Of a stretch of 64,000 nucleotides of DNA, positions 18,162 to 29,435 are shown piece after piece; position 1 is the stretch's first letter; each line of letters starts with the position of its first letter. The position numbers were made by a program, and so were the translations under genes. The notes under the pieces were generated by a model that was given only the letters and a program-made list of their open reading frames with translations, made no database searches and was not told the origin of the DNA. The stretch covers positions 558,001 to 622,000 of the forward strand of contig NZ_LN831029.1 of NCBI RefSeq assembly GCF_001457475.1, written 5' to 3'. The DNA comes from Achromobacter xylosoxidans (GTDB taxonomy: Bacteria; Pseudomonadota; Gammaproteobacteria; Burkholderiales; Burkholderiaceae_B).

Positions 18162-19166
18162 TTATTGGCCCTTGATGCCGAGCTTGGTGATCAGCGGTTC
18201 CCAGCGCTTGAGCTCATCGTCCATGTAGGCGCGGAACTCGGCCGGCGTGCCGCCGACCGGGTCCATGAACTGTGCCTGCAGGCGCTTGACCACCTCGGGG
18301 TCGCGGATCGCCTGGATCAAGGCGTCCGACAGCTTCTTCTGGATGTCGGCGGGCACCTTGGACGAGATCACGAAGCCGATCCAGGCCGAGCCCTCGATGC
18401 CGGGCACGCCGACTTCGGCCAGCGTGGGGATCTCGGGCAGCAGCGTGGAGCGCCTGGACGAGGTCACGGCCAGCGCCTTCAGGCGGCCGTCCTTGACCAT
18501 GCTCATGACCGCGATCGGCGGCAGCGCGGCGAACTGCGTGTCGCCCGACAGCAGCGAGGTCAGCGCGGCCGGCGATGACGGATAGGGCACGTGCGTGGCG
18601 CGCGCGCCGATCCGCTGCAGCAGCAGTTCCACCGCCAGGTGCGAAACGGTGCCGGCGCCGGGCGAGGGGAAGTTGTACTTGTCGGGGTTTTTCTTGAGCG
18701 CCTCCAGCAACTGGCCGACGTTGTCGATGCCGGAGTTGGCCGGCACCACCAGCACGTTGGGCTGGTGCACCGCCAGCGTCAGCGGCGCCAGGTCGGTGGC
18801 GGGGGCGTAGGGCAGCTTGTCGAACAGCAGCGTGTTGTTCACCAGCGGGCCGGTGATCGAGACGCCGAAGGTGTAGCCGTCGGGCTTGGCGTTGGCGATG
18901 GCGAAGGTGCCGATGTTGCCGCTGGCGCCCGGCTTGTTCTCCACCACCACGGTCTGGCCGAGGATGGCGCCGGCCTTCTCGCCGACGATGCGCGCCACCT
19001 GGTCGGGGCTGGAGCCCGGACCGAACGGCACCAGCGCCTTGAGCGGCTGCGACGGCCAGGCGTCGGCGGCCCGCGCCGCGCCCAACGGCGCCAGCGCGAT
19101 CAGCCCCAGCGCCAGCGCGCGCGCCGCGACGGTGCGCGCCCGCGCCAGGGTCGAGGACTTATGCAT
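18162..19166 (-). CDS. Bug-family substrate-binding protein (gentisate operon)
   Basis: 334-aa periplasmic binding protein. Signal peptide residues about 1-33 (MHKSSTLARARTVAARALAL then APLGAARAADA). The mature protein has PLKALVPFGPGSSPDQVARIV, VVVENKPGASGNIGTFAIANA and the typical late motif IPTLAEVGVPGIEGSAW. Its 5' end overlaps the chorismate-mutase-like gene by 8 nt. A second potential importer component besides the Liv system in this operon, but without its own membrane partners here. Confidence 0.9.
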   Translation of the reverse strand: MHKSSTLARARTVAARALALGLIALAPLGAARAADAWPSQPLKALVPFGPGSSPDQVARIVGEKAGAILGQTVVVENKPGASGNIGTFAIANAKPDGYTFGVSITGPLVNNTLLFDKLPYAPATDLAPLTLAVHQPNVLVVPANSGIDNVGQLLEALKKNPDKYNFPSPGAGTVSHLAVELLLQRIGARATHVPYPSSPAALTSLLSGDTQFAALPPIAVMSMVKDGRLKALAVTSSRRSTLLPEIPTLAEVGVPGIEGSAWIGFVISSKVPADIQKKLSDALIQAIRDPEVVKRLQAQFMDPVGGTPAEFRAYMDDELKRWEPLITKLGIKGQ

Positions 19167-19557
19167 GCTTGTCTCCCGCGATCTTCATATTGTTGAAATA
19201 GGTCTGTTCGTTGGCGATGAAGGCCGCCACCATGGCGCGGTAGGCCGCGTCCACCACCTGGTCCAGGTTCTCGAAGCCCTGGTTGTGGCGCTCGGCCAGG
19301 CGCCGCACTTTCTCGAATACCTCGGCCTGGCGCGCCGGCGCGCTGACCTGGAAGGCGTCGCGCTTGAAGCGCGCGGCATCCTTCACGTACATGGCGCGTT
19401 CGGCCATCAGGCGCACGATCTGGTCGTCCAGCCGGTCGATGTTGGCGCGCACCTCGGCCAGGTTGGCGCACAGCGGGCGGTAGGCCGGATCGGTGTATTC
19501 GCGCAGCGGCGCGCCCTGGGTGTCGGGCTCCTGGCCCGGGGATGCTTGCGAGGTCAC
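19159..19557 (-). CDS. Chorismate mutase / isochorismate-pyruvate lyase-like (AroQ fold) protein
   Basis: 132-aa protein. The GTG at 19557 overlaps the isomerase stop as GTGA, and gives a ~35-residue leader before an all-helical AroQ domain: LAEVRANIDRLDDQIVRLMAERAMYVKDAARFK (in part), then QAEVFEKVRRLAERHNQGF and a last helix ending FIANEQTYF. Candidate active-site residues are the arginines in VRANIDR and MAERAMYV and the lysine in ARFKRD. As I recall PchB (isochorismate-pyruvate lyase), the loop RFKASE and the ending AEQIKYW match better than classical chorismate mutase. Such an enzyme would make salicylate or prephenate, which is unexpected in a catabolic operon. Confidence 0.8.
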   Translation of the reverse strand: MTSQASPGQEPDTQGAPLREYTDPAYRPLCANLAEVRANIDRLDDQIVRLMAERAMYVKDAARFKRDAFQVSAPARQAEVFEKVRRLAERHNQGFENLDQVVDAAYRAMVAAFIANEQTYFNNMKIAGDKHA

Positions 19558-20192
19558 TTGATGTAGTCCGGTTGGTTGCTGGGCGCGGCCTGCTGGAAGG
19601 CCGGCTGCGCAAGGCAGTGGTCGTACACGCCGAGCAGGCGCGGATAGGCCGACAGGTCGCAGCCCATGCGCTGGGCATTTGCCACCTGCGGCACCACGCA
19701 GCAGTCCGCCAGCGTCGGCGCGTCGCCGAAGCAATAGGCGCCGCCGCCATGGCGCGCCAGCAGCGCCTCGACCGCGGTCAGGCCTTCGCGGATCCAGTGG
19801 TGGTACCAGGCGTTCTTCTGCGCCTCGGTGGCGCCCAGTTCTTCCTGCAGGTAGCGCAGGATGCGCATGTTGTTGACCGGGTGGATGTCGCAGGCGATGG
19901 CGTTGGCCAGTTCCAGCACCCGCGCGCGTTCGCGCGGCGCGGCCGGGATCAGGCGCGGCTCGGGGTGCGTGGCGTCCAGGTAGTCGATGATGGCGAGCGA
20001 TTGCGACAGCTGGAAATCGCCTTCCGTCAGCAGCGGCACGCCGGCCGACGGGTTCCGCGCCACGTAGTCGGCGGCGCGCTGCTCCTGTTTGCGCAGGTTC
20101 ACCGGCACGATGTCGACCGGCAGACCCTTGAGCGCCAGCGCGATGCGCACGCGGTACGAGGTGGAGCTGTTGAAGAAGCTGTGCAGTTGCAT
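19554..20192 (-). CDS. maiA: Maleylpyruvate/maleylacetoacetate isomerase (zeta-class GST)
   Basis: 212-aa glutathione-S-transferase-fold enzyme. The zeta-class signature SSTSYRVRIALALKG lies at residues 9-23 and binds glutathione; NPSAGVPLL and LSQSLAIIDYLD complete the N-terminal thioredoxin-like half, and the C-terminal half carries the FGDAPTLADCCVVPQ helix. In this operon it should isomerise maleylpyruvate (the product of gentisate dioxygenase) to fumarylpyruvate. Tyrosine-pathway maleylacetoacetate isomerase is the alternative, but no homogentisate genes are nearby. Gap of 12 nt to the hydrolase, 4-nt overlap with the AroQ-like gene. Confidence 0.9.
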   Translation of the reverse strand: MQLHSFFNSSTSYRVRIALALKGLPVDIVPVNLRKQEQRAADYVARNPSAGVPLLTEGDFQLSQSLAIIDYLDATHPEPRLIPAAPRERARVLELANAIACDIHPVNNMRILRYLQEELGATEAQKNAWYHHWIREGLTAVEALLARHGGGAYCFGDAPTLADCCVVPQVANAQRMGCDLSAYPRLLGVYDHCLAQPAFQQAAPSNQPDYIK

Positions 20193-20204
20193 GGGTGGCG
20201 GTCC

Positions 20205-20903
20205 TCAGGCGATCTGCACGCTGAGCGTGCCCAGGCCGTCGACGCCGCCGACCATCCGGTCGCCGCGCGTCACCGGGCCCACGCCTTCGGGCGTGCCGGT
20301 GTAGATCAGGTCGCCGGCTTCCAGGCGGAAGTAGCGCGACAGGTAGGCGATGGTCTCGGCCACCGACCAGATCAGCTTGCCGATGTCGCTGCGCTGCTTG
20401 TCGGCGCCGTTGACCTGCAGCCAGATGCCGGCGCGGTGGATGTCGCCGGCCTGCGCGGCGGGCACCAGCGGGCCGATCGGCGCGCTCTGGTCGAAGGCCT
20501 TGCCCAGTTCCCACGGGCGGCCGGCTTCGCGCATCTTCATCTGCAGGTCGCGGCGCGTCATGTCCAGGCCGACGGCGTAGCCCCACACGTGTTCCAGCGC
20601 GGCGTCGACCGCGATGTTGGCGCCGCCCTTGCCGATGGCCGCCACCAGTTCGATTTCATAGTGGAAGTTGGCGGTCTCGGACGGATAAGGCAGCGTCAGC
20701 GTGGCGTCCGGCGCCACCGGCACCACGGCGTCGGCCGGCTTGCAGAAGAAGAAGGGCGGTTCGCGGTCGGGATCGAAGCCCATCTCGCGGGCGTGGGCGG
20801 CGTAGTTGCGGCCGACGCAATAGATGCGGCGCACGGGGAAGCGATCCGGGCTGCCGGCGACGGGCACGGCGACGGGGTCGGCGGGAGCAAACACGTAAGA
20901 CAT
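20205..20903 (-). CDS. Fumarylpyruvate hydrolase (FAH family)
   Basis: 232-aa fumarylacetoacetate-hydrolase-fold enzyme. Metal-binding pattern visible in FHYEIELVAAIG (the E-x-E pair) and GYAVGLDMTRRDLQ, with RNYAAHAREMG near residue 33 and SDIGKLIWSVAETIAYLS in the middle. The short length (about 230 aa) fits fumarylpyruvate hydrolase rather than the ~420-aa fumarylacetoacetase. It cleaves fumarylpyruvate to fumarate and pyruvate, the last step of the glutathione-dependent gentisate route. Located between gentisate dioxygenase and the isomerase. Confidence 0.92.
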   Translation of the reverse strand: MSYVFAPADPVAVPVAGSPDRFPVRRIYCVGRNYAAHAREMGFDPDREPPFFFCKPADAVVPVAPDATLTLPYPSETANFHYEIELVAAIGKGGANIAVDAALEHVWGYAVGLDMTRRDLQMKMREAGRPWELGKAFDQSAPIGPLVPAAQAGDIHRAGIWLQVNGADKQRSDIGKLIWSVAETIAYLSRYFRLEAGDLIYTGTPEGVGPVTRGDRMVGGVDGLGTLSVQIA

Positions 20904-20962
20904 GAATCAACCTTTGAAGGCGGAACGGAAAGGGGGAGGGCGGGCGCCGCGGCCCGCCCGCT

Positions 20963-22015
20963 TCAGGCGGTGCGTTCTTCGCGCCACAGGCCCAGCGCGT
21001 CCTGCACCGGGCGGTCGGAATAGCTGAACAGAGTGGCGTCTTCCAGCGCCGCCAGCTGCACCGGCTGCCACGACGGCGCCACGAACACGTCGCGCGGGCC
21101 GAAATGGAATTCGGCGTCGCCGACGCGGGCGATGCCGCGGCCTTCCACCACGCTGTAGACGGTGGAATCGGTGCTGCGATAGACCTTGCCCTGGAAGCCG
21201 GCCGGCAGCAGCTGCATGAAGGTGGCCATGGTGGGCATGGGGTAGCCGCCCGTGGCCGGGTTCAGGTAGCGCAGCTTGACGCCGTCCCAGGGGTCCAGCT
21301 CGCCATGGCGGTAGAGCGCGTCCAGCGCCTCGCGGCTGCGCTCGTAGGGATAGTTGAAGATCGGCGAGGTGCCGCTGGTGGCGCGGTGGCGCACCGGCGC
21401 CATGTTGTGGCCGTAGCGCGCCATGCTGTCGCCTTCGGGACGCGTGACCGGCTGGGTGGCGGACGGATAGTTCTCGGCGAAGCCGGCGTCCAGGAAGCGC
21501 AGCAGCGGGATGTCCAGGCCATCCAGCCAGACCACCGGTTCGCCACCGTCGACGGTCTCGGCGTTGCCGTGGTCGTGCCAGGTCCAGGACGGCGTGATGA
21601 TGAAGTCGCCCGGATGCATGGTGGTGCGCTCGCCATTGACGGCGGTGTAGGCGCCGCGGCCTTCGACGATGAAACGCAGGGCTGACTGGGTGTGGCGGTG
21701 GCTGGGCGCGATCTCGCCCGGCAGGATCAGTTGCAGGCCGGCGTACAGGCTCTGCGTGATGCTGGCCTGGCCGGGCAGGCCCGGGTTCTCCAGGATCAGC
21801 ACGCGCCGCACGGCTTCCTCGGCGGTGATGAGCGAGCCCGAGGCCAGCACGTCGTCGCGCACCTCGTCGTATTTCCAGATCGCTGGCACGCAGCGCGGCG
21901 CGGGCTGGCGCGGCACCAGGTTGTGCAGCGACTCCCACAGCGGGGCCATGTGCTTCTGGGCGATGCGCGCGTAATAGGCGGCGCGATCCGCGCCGGGGGG
22001 ATGACCGTCGGGCAT
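20963..22015 (-). CDS. gtdA: Gentisate 1,2-dioxygenase
   Basis: 350-aa bicupin Fe(II) ring-cleaving dioxygenase. The first cupin has the His-x-His iron ligands at His106 and His108 ([16 protein letters not shown]) and a further His in PSWTWHDHG (148/150); the second half has the structural cupin [21 protein letters not shown] (in part). Length and N-terminus ([18 protein letters not shown]) match the family. It opens gentisate to maleylpyruvate. First gene of the minus-strand operon; a predicted promoter (TTCAAA-N17-CATAAT) lies 81-109 nt upstream and the LysR gene is divergent. Confidence 0.95.
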   Translation of the reverse strand: MPDGHPPGADRAAYYARIAQKHMAPLWESLHNLVPRQPAPRCVPAIWKYDEVRDDVLASGSLITAEEAVRRVLILENPGLPGQASITQSLYAGLQLILPGEIAPSHRHTQSALRFIVEGRGAYTAVNGERTTMHPGDFIITPSWTWHDHGNAETVDGGEPVVWLDGLDIPLLRFLDAGFAENYPSATQPVTRPEGDSMARYGHNMAPVRHRATSGTSPIFNYPYERSREALDALYRHGELDPWDGVKLRYLNPATGGYPMPTMATFMQLLPAGFQGKVYRSTDSTVYSVVEGRGIARVGDAEFHFGPRDVFVAPSWQPVQLAALEDATLFSYSDRPVQDALGLWREERTA

Positions 22016-22095
22016 GTCTGTCTCCTGGGGCCAGCGTCGGGGCCGGCTTCTGTGGGCCCGACGCGGCGGGCGCGGCGGGGCCTGATATGGAGACG

Positions 22096-22124
22096 ATTAT
22101 GCGTAACGAGCTATGTGTTTTGAA
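22096..22124 (-). promoter_or_regulatory. Predicted promoter of the gentisate operon
   Basis: On the minus strand: -35 TTCAAA (22119-22124), 17-nt spacer, -10 CATAAT (22096-22101; 5 of 6 consensus). The transcription start would fall near 22089. The LysR palindrome is then centred close to -64. Confidence 0.55.
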
Positions 22125-22138
22125 ATGAAATTATCTTA

Positions 22139-22166
22139 TTATCCATACCAATAACTATATGGATAA
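22139..22166. promoter_or_regulatory. LysR-type operator, perfect 9-bp inverted repeat
   Basis: TTATCCATA (22139-22147) and TATGGATAA (22158-22166) are exact inverted copies separated by 10 nt. The site lies in the 169-bp divergent region, 18 bp before the LysR start codon and upstream of the predicted gtdA promoter. This geometry (about -64 from the activated promoter, overlapping the regulator's own promoter) is that known for LysR recognition sites. Confidence 0.75.
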
Positions 22167-22184
22167 GAGACCAAAGGGGACTCC

Positions 22185-23120
22185 ATGGACTGGACTCACC
22201 GGTTGCGCCTGCGCAACCTGAAAATGCTGCTCAGCCTGGCCCAGACCCGCAACATCAGCCACTCGGCCGCGATGCTCAACACGACCCAGCCGGGGTTGTC
22301 GAAATGGCTGAAGGATCTGGAGGACGACATCGGCCTGCCGCTGTTCGAGCGCCATGCGCGCGGCCTGCGGCCCACGCCGCATGGCGACGTGCTGATCGCG
22401 CACGCGCAGCGGGTCGAGGCGCAACTGGACCGCGCCAGCGCCGACATGGCCGCGCTGCGCGAGGGCGGCGGCGGACGGGTGGTGATCGGCGCCTCGGGCG
22501 CGTCCGCGTCGGACACGGTGCCGCTGGCGGTGATGAAGCTGCTCGAACGCATGCCGCAGGCCCGCGTGAAGCTGGTGGAGGGCACCACCGACCGCCTGCT
22601 GGCGCAACTGGCGCAGGGCGACCTGGACATCGTGGTGGGCCGCTCGGCGCCCGAGCATCATGATCCGGCCATCCGCTTCGAGGCCCTGTACCTGGAGCCG
22701 ATCCACCTGGTGGCGCGGCCGCGCCATCCCCTGTTCGCGCTGGAGCAGCCTGGCTGGCCCGAACTGCTGTCGTACCGCTGGATCCTGTGGCCCAAGGGCA
22801 CGCCGATCCGCAACGCGGTCGACGCCGCGCTGGCGGCGGCCGGCCAGGCGCCGCCGGCCGATCACGTCGAATCCAATTCGGTCACCATCAACCTCACCCT
22901 GATCAACAACAGCGACATGATCGGCGTGGCCTCGCATCGCGCCGCGCTGCGCTTCACGCAGATGAAGGCGATGCGCATCATCCCGGTGCGCCTGTCGGGC
23001 TTCGGCTCGGTGGCCATGTACTGGCGCGAGGACGCATTCAGGCCGACCGCCGTGCAGGAGGCGATGGCCGCGCTGCGCAACACGGTGGCGGAACACGCGC
23101 CGGGCGTGACGAGGCTGTAA
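22185..23120 (+). CDS. LysR-family regulator of the gentisate/3-hydroxybenzoate operon
   Basis: 311-aa LysR-type regulator. The N-terminal winged HTH (residues about 5-65) reads LKMLLSLAQTRNISHSAAMLNTTQPGLSKWLKDLE (in part), and the effector domain follows from about 92 (VVIGASGASASDTVPLAVMKLLE). Divergent from gtdA with a perfect palindrome between them, so it most likely activates the operon in response to a pathway aromatic and represses itself. Inducer unknown. The stop codon overlaps the ATG of the next gene (TAATG). Confidence 0.92.
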   Translation: MDWTHRLRLRNLKMLLSLAQTRNISHSAAMLNTTQPGLSKWLKDLEDDIGLPLFERHARGLRPTPHGDVLIAHAQRVEAQLDRASADMAALREGGGGRVVIGASGASASDTVPLAVMKLLERMPQARVKLVEGTTDRLLAQLAQGDLDIVVGRSAPEHHDPAIRFEALYLEPIHLVARPRHPLFALEQPGWPELLSYRWILWPKGTPIRNAVDAALAAAGQAPPADHVESNSVTINLTLINNSDMIGVASHRAALRFTQMKAMRIIPVRLSGFGSVAMYWREDAFRPTAVQEAMAALRNTVAEHAPGVTRL

Positions 23121-23677
23121 TGGCGCCATCCGGGCCCGGACTGAATGCGCTGATCGCGCAATGCCGCCGGCTGGAGGCGGCGCTGCGGGACGAGGCGGGC
23201 GCGCCGGACACGTCAGCGGCCATGCACCGCTTCGTCGCCGAGATGGATGCGCGCGCCGCGCCGCCGGGGCTGTGGTCGCCGCTGGCGCTGGCCGTATTGA
23301 CGATGGTCGGCGGCATCGGTGTCGGCATCGGCCTGTTGAGCCTGCTGCTGCGGCCGGCCGGGCCGGCCCTGGCCGCCTTCGCGCTGGTGCTGGCCTGCGC
23401 CGTCACGGCCTTGGCGCTGGCGATCGGCGTGGTGGCGTTCATGGGCGGCTACAGCCTGGGGCTGGTGCTGCTCAAGCGCACCGCGCTGGCGTTGGCCACT
23501 GCCGGCGCGCTGGGCCTGATCGCCTGGTCGCAGGGCGACATGCGCGCGGTCGGCCCGGTGGTCGCGCTGCTGGGCGGCGCCGGCGCGTGGCTGCTGATGA
23601 ACAGCAATGCGTTCTATCTGTTCGCCGGCTATCGCATGGCGTTGCGGGTGATGCAGGCGCAGGCGCGGCGGCCGTGA
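23120..23677 (+). CDS. Uncharacterised membrane protein coupled to the LysR gene
   Basis: 185-aa protein I do not recognise. The ATG at 23120 shares its A with the LysR stop (TAATG), indicating translational coupling. Residues 1-50 are hydrophilic (RRLEAALRDEAGAPDTSAAMHRF), then four hydrophobic segments follow (about 51-75, 80-102, 108-125, 130-155) with the polar C-terminus RMALRVMQAQARRP. Could be a small inner-membrane accessory protein; no transporter or enzyme motif is visible. Confidence 0.7.
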   Translation: MAPSGPGLNALIAQCRRLEAALRDEAGAPDTSAAMHRFVAEMDARAAPPGLWSPLALAVLTMVGGIGVGIGLLSLLLRPAGPALAAFALVLACAVTALALAIGVVAFMGGYSLGLVLLKRTALALATAGALGLIAWSQGDMRAVGPVVALLGGAGAWLLMNSNAFYLFAGYRMALRVMQAQARRP

Positions 23678-23720
23678 GCCGCCGTTGGCGCGGGCGAGGC
23701 GAGGACCGCCCGGCCGGCCA

Positions 23721-25230
<1,510 letters not shown>

Positions 25231-25244
<14 letters not shown>

Positions 25245-26685
25245 TGTTCTTGGCGCCGTTCAGGTGTGCCCCGGCCAGCGGGTCGAGGCGTCTAAAGGAG
25301 AAGACCGAAGCCGCGCACATCAGGCCGATGACGATGAAGCCGGCGATCACGTCGCCGACCGCCAGCGTTTCGGCCCCGCGCAGGGTCATGCTGATGTTCA
25401 GGGTCACCGCGGCCACGCCCACGCCCAGGCTGATGCCCAGTTGCTGCGCCATGGCGGCGAAGCTGCTGGCGCGGCTCATCCTGGCCGGGGGTATGTCGGC
25501 ATAGGTTAGCGTATTTACGCCGGTGAACTGCAGCGAGCGGAAGAAGCCGCCGATCAGCAGGATGGCGATCATCAGCCAGACCGGGGTGGACGGCGTGAAC
25601 GTGGCGCAGACCACGATGAAGGCGCCGGTCAGCACCGCGTTCACCGTCAGCACGCGGCGAAAGCCGAAATGCCTGACGATGGGCGTGGCGACGAATTTCA
25701 TCAGCAGCGCGCCGGCGGCGCTGGCGAAGGTGATCAGGCCGGCCGAGAACGGCGACAGGCCGAAGCCCACCTGCAGCAGCATGGCCAGCAGGAAGGGCGT
25801 GGCGCCGACCGCGAAGCGGCACAGGTTGCCGCCCAGCGTCGAGATGGCGAAGGTCGGGATGCGCATCAGCGCCAGGTCGATGATGGGATGCTCGGTGCGG
25901 CGCGCGTGCCAGCCATAGAGCAGGCCGCAGGCGATGCCGACCGCGATCAGGCCCAGCAGCAGCGGCAGCGGCATCACGTCGCGGCCGATGGCCTCGAAGC
26001 CGCTGACCAGGGTCGCCAGGCACACGGCGCTGAGCAGGAAGCCGAGCCAGTCCAGGCGCGGCGCCGATTCTTCCTTGATCTCGGCCACGTAGCGCAGCAC
26101 CAGCGCGATGCCGAGCACGCCGATGGGGATGTTGATCAGGAAGATCCAGTGCCACGACATGTAGGTGACCATGAAACCGCCCAGCGGCGGCCCGATCACC
26201 GGCCCCAGCAGCGCCGGGATCGACAGGAACGACATGGCTTTGAGCAGGTCCTGCTTGGGCACGGTGCGCAGCAGGATGATGCGGCCCACCGGCACCATCA
26301 TGGCCCCGGCCATGCCCTGCACCACGCGGGAGATGACCAGTTGCGGCAGGTCCTGCGACAGGGCGCAGGCCACGGAACTGAGTGTGAACAGGCCGATGGC
26401 GGCGATGAAGACGCGGCGCGCGCCGTAGCGGTCGGCGGCCCAGCCGCTGACGGGCACGAACACGGCCACCGACAGCAGGTAGGAGGTGATGGCCACGTTC
26501 AGCCGCACCGGGGTCGATCCCAGGGCCCGGGCCATGGCCGGCAGGGCGGTCGCCACCACGGTCGCGTCCAGCATCTGCATGAACAGCGCGCAGCCGACGA
26601 TGAAGGGAATCATGCGCGCCGCGCGTGCCGCGTCCGGGGTCGAGGGAGGAGCGGGATTGGCTGCGGCTGCTGATTCTGCGGACAT
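25231..26685 (-). CDS. DHA2-family MFS multidrug/solute exporter
   Basis: 484-aa major facilitator of the 14-helix drug:H+ antiporter (DHA2/EmrB-like) group. It has the motif-D1-like start [23 protein letters not shown], motif [17 protein letters not shown] and motif [23 protein letters not shown] (in part). The N-terminal 24 residues are polar and alanine/proline-rich. No EmrA-like adaptor is next to it. The end overlaps glpK by 14 nt, an odd pairing that may reflect fortuitous operon building. Substrate unknown. Confidence 0.9.
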
Positions 26686-26783
26686 GGCGGAGGAGGGCGG
26701 AGGGACCTGGAAGATTGTAACGCCGGGTCTCGGCCCCGGGTGCAGTAAACTGGCGGCATCCGAAACCCACTGAAATTGGTGCC

Positions 26784-26972
26784 ATGGCGACCAACTACGA
26801 ATCCGAGATCACCAAGTTCCTGAAAGACTACAAGCAGTCGCATCCTGGCACCGAAGAGCGCCAGCGTGAAGGCCGCGCCCGTCTCTGGGACAAGCCGCAG
26901 GACGCGGAACTGCTGGAAGGCTTCCGCGCGGCCCGCGTGCCGCAAAAGCCGTACGTGTATCAGGCCGACTGA
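26784..26972 (+). CDS. DUF3460 family small protein
   Basis: 62-aa protein matching what I know as DUF3460: MATNYESEITKFLKDYK, then HPGTEERQREGRARLWDK and the ending VPQKPYVYQAD. A conserved but uncharacterised beta-proteobacterial family, typically encoded just before scpA, exactly as here (16-nt gap). No membrane segment. Possibly co-transcribed with scpA. Confidence 0.88.
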   Translation: MATNYESEITKFLKDYKQSHPGTEERQREGRARLWDKPQDAELLEGFRAARVPQKPYVYQAD

Positions 26973-26988
26973 TACCGTTGCGGCAGCC

Positions 26989-28777
<1,789 letters not shown>

Positions 28778-28815
28778 GGCCGCGCCGTGTCGCTGGCCCG
28801 GCTGCGCCCGGCCCC

Positions 28816-28831
28816 CTGGCAAAATTGCCAG
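28816..28831. promoter_or_regulatory. Perfect inverted repeat upstream of the LuxR-type gene
   Basis: CTGGCAA-AA-TTGCCAG, 7-bp arms with a 2-nt spacer, in the 118-bp gap between panC and the LuxR-type gene. Could be an operator; too short of T residues to be a terminator. Confidence 0.4.
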
Positions 28832-28862
28832 CTTACGCCGCCCGCCTCGGCACGGCAGACTC

Positions 28863-28883
28863 TCTGCAAGTCTTCATTGCAGA
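28863..28883. promoter_or_regulatory. Perfect inverted repeat next to the LuxR-type start codon
   Basis: TCTGCAA (28863-28869) and TTGCAGA (28877-28883), exact inverted arms separated by 7 nt, 12 bp before the ATG at 28896. Position fits autoregulation by the encoded HTH protein; inferred only. Confidence 0.45.
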
Positions 28884-28895
28884 ACATAGAGTCCC

Positions 28896-29300
28896 ATGCC
28901 CGTCCCCCATCCCGATCTCCCTGTCATCCTGGCCACCCTGACGCCGCGTGAGCGCGAGATCGTCGCCTACGTCGCGGCCGGGGAGCCCAACAAGGTCATC
29001 GCGATCGACCTGGCCATTTCATTGCGCACCGTCGAAGCGCATCGCGCCCGCATCTTCGCCAAGCTGGGGGTGCGCAACGCCATGCAGCTGGCGTGCCGCC
29101 TGTGCGCCTACGCGCGGCAGGGCCTGTCCCCGGTGGCGGGCTGCGGCGCGCCGGGCGAGGGGCAGGCGCCGGCCGGGCCGGCGGCGTCGGCGGAGCCGGC
29201 GCGAACCGGCGCGGGCTACGCGGTGGCGGCCGTGCCGATCGATGTGATCATCTCCGATTGCTCGGCGAATCTCATAAACAAAGGGTTTTGGAGTAAGTAG
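28896..29300 (+). CDS. Stand-alone LuxR-type HTH protein
   Basis: 134-aa protein with a GerE/LuxR DNA-binding domain at residues about 10-65: LTPREREIVAYVAAGEPNKVIA, then LRTVEAHRARIFAKLGVRNAMQL. It has no receiver, autoinducer-binding or kinase domain. The C-terminal ~60 residues are low complexity (GAPGEGQAPAGPAASAEPA) with a short hydrophobic end, unlike the family. It could be a free-standing regulator of the BmyD/GerE sort or a remnant of a larger response regulator; the N-terminus starts too close to the HTH for a lost receiver to be seen. Convergent with the lipoprotein gene. Confidence 0.78.
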   Translation: MPVPHPDLPVILATLTPREREIVAYVAAGEPNKVIAIDLAISLRTVEAHRARIFAKLGVRNAMQLACRLCAYARQGLSPVAGCGAPGEGQAPAGPAASAEPARTGAGYAVAAVPIDVIISDCSANLINKGFWSK

Positions 29301-29346
29301 GCGCTTACATTCGACTGGAGCATGCGCGCGGCGTTCCTGCCAACCG

Positions 29347-29390
29347 AAAAGCACAGGGCCCGGCGGACGGAGTGTCCGGCGGGCCCTGTG
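29347..29390 (-). terminator. Intrinsic terminator of the NlpE-like gene
   Basis: Stem CACAGGGCCCGGCGGAC/GTCCGGCGGGCCCTGTG (one mismatch, 17-bp arms, 5-nt loop). Reading the minus strand, the hairpin is followed by CTTTTC. It lies 46 nt beyond the stop of the minus-strand lipoprotein gene; it may also end the convergent LuxR-type transcript. Confidence 0.6.
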
Positions 29391-29435
29391 GTGGCAGGTC
29401 TTCGGTTCAGGCCGGGCGGATCCGCCCTGCCGGGT

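Noticed and set aside
19558..20586. Long upstream extension of the AroQ-like gene
   Set aside because: The frame stays open through the isomerase and hydrolase genes, but the residues there are the low-complexity shadow type; the GTG at 19557 with GTGA coupling is the sensible start.
28896..29300. Pseudogene remnant of a full two-component response regulator
   Set aside because: No receiver-domain remnants were found upstream in any frame, and the gene has its own start and nearby palindromes, so a small intact gene is more likely.
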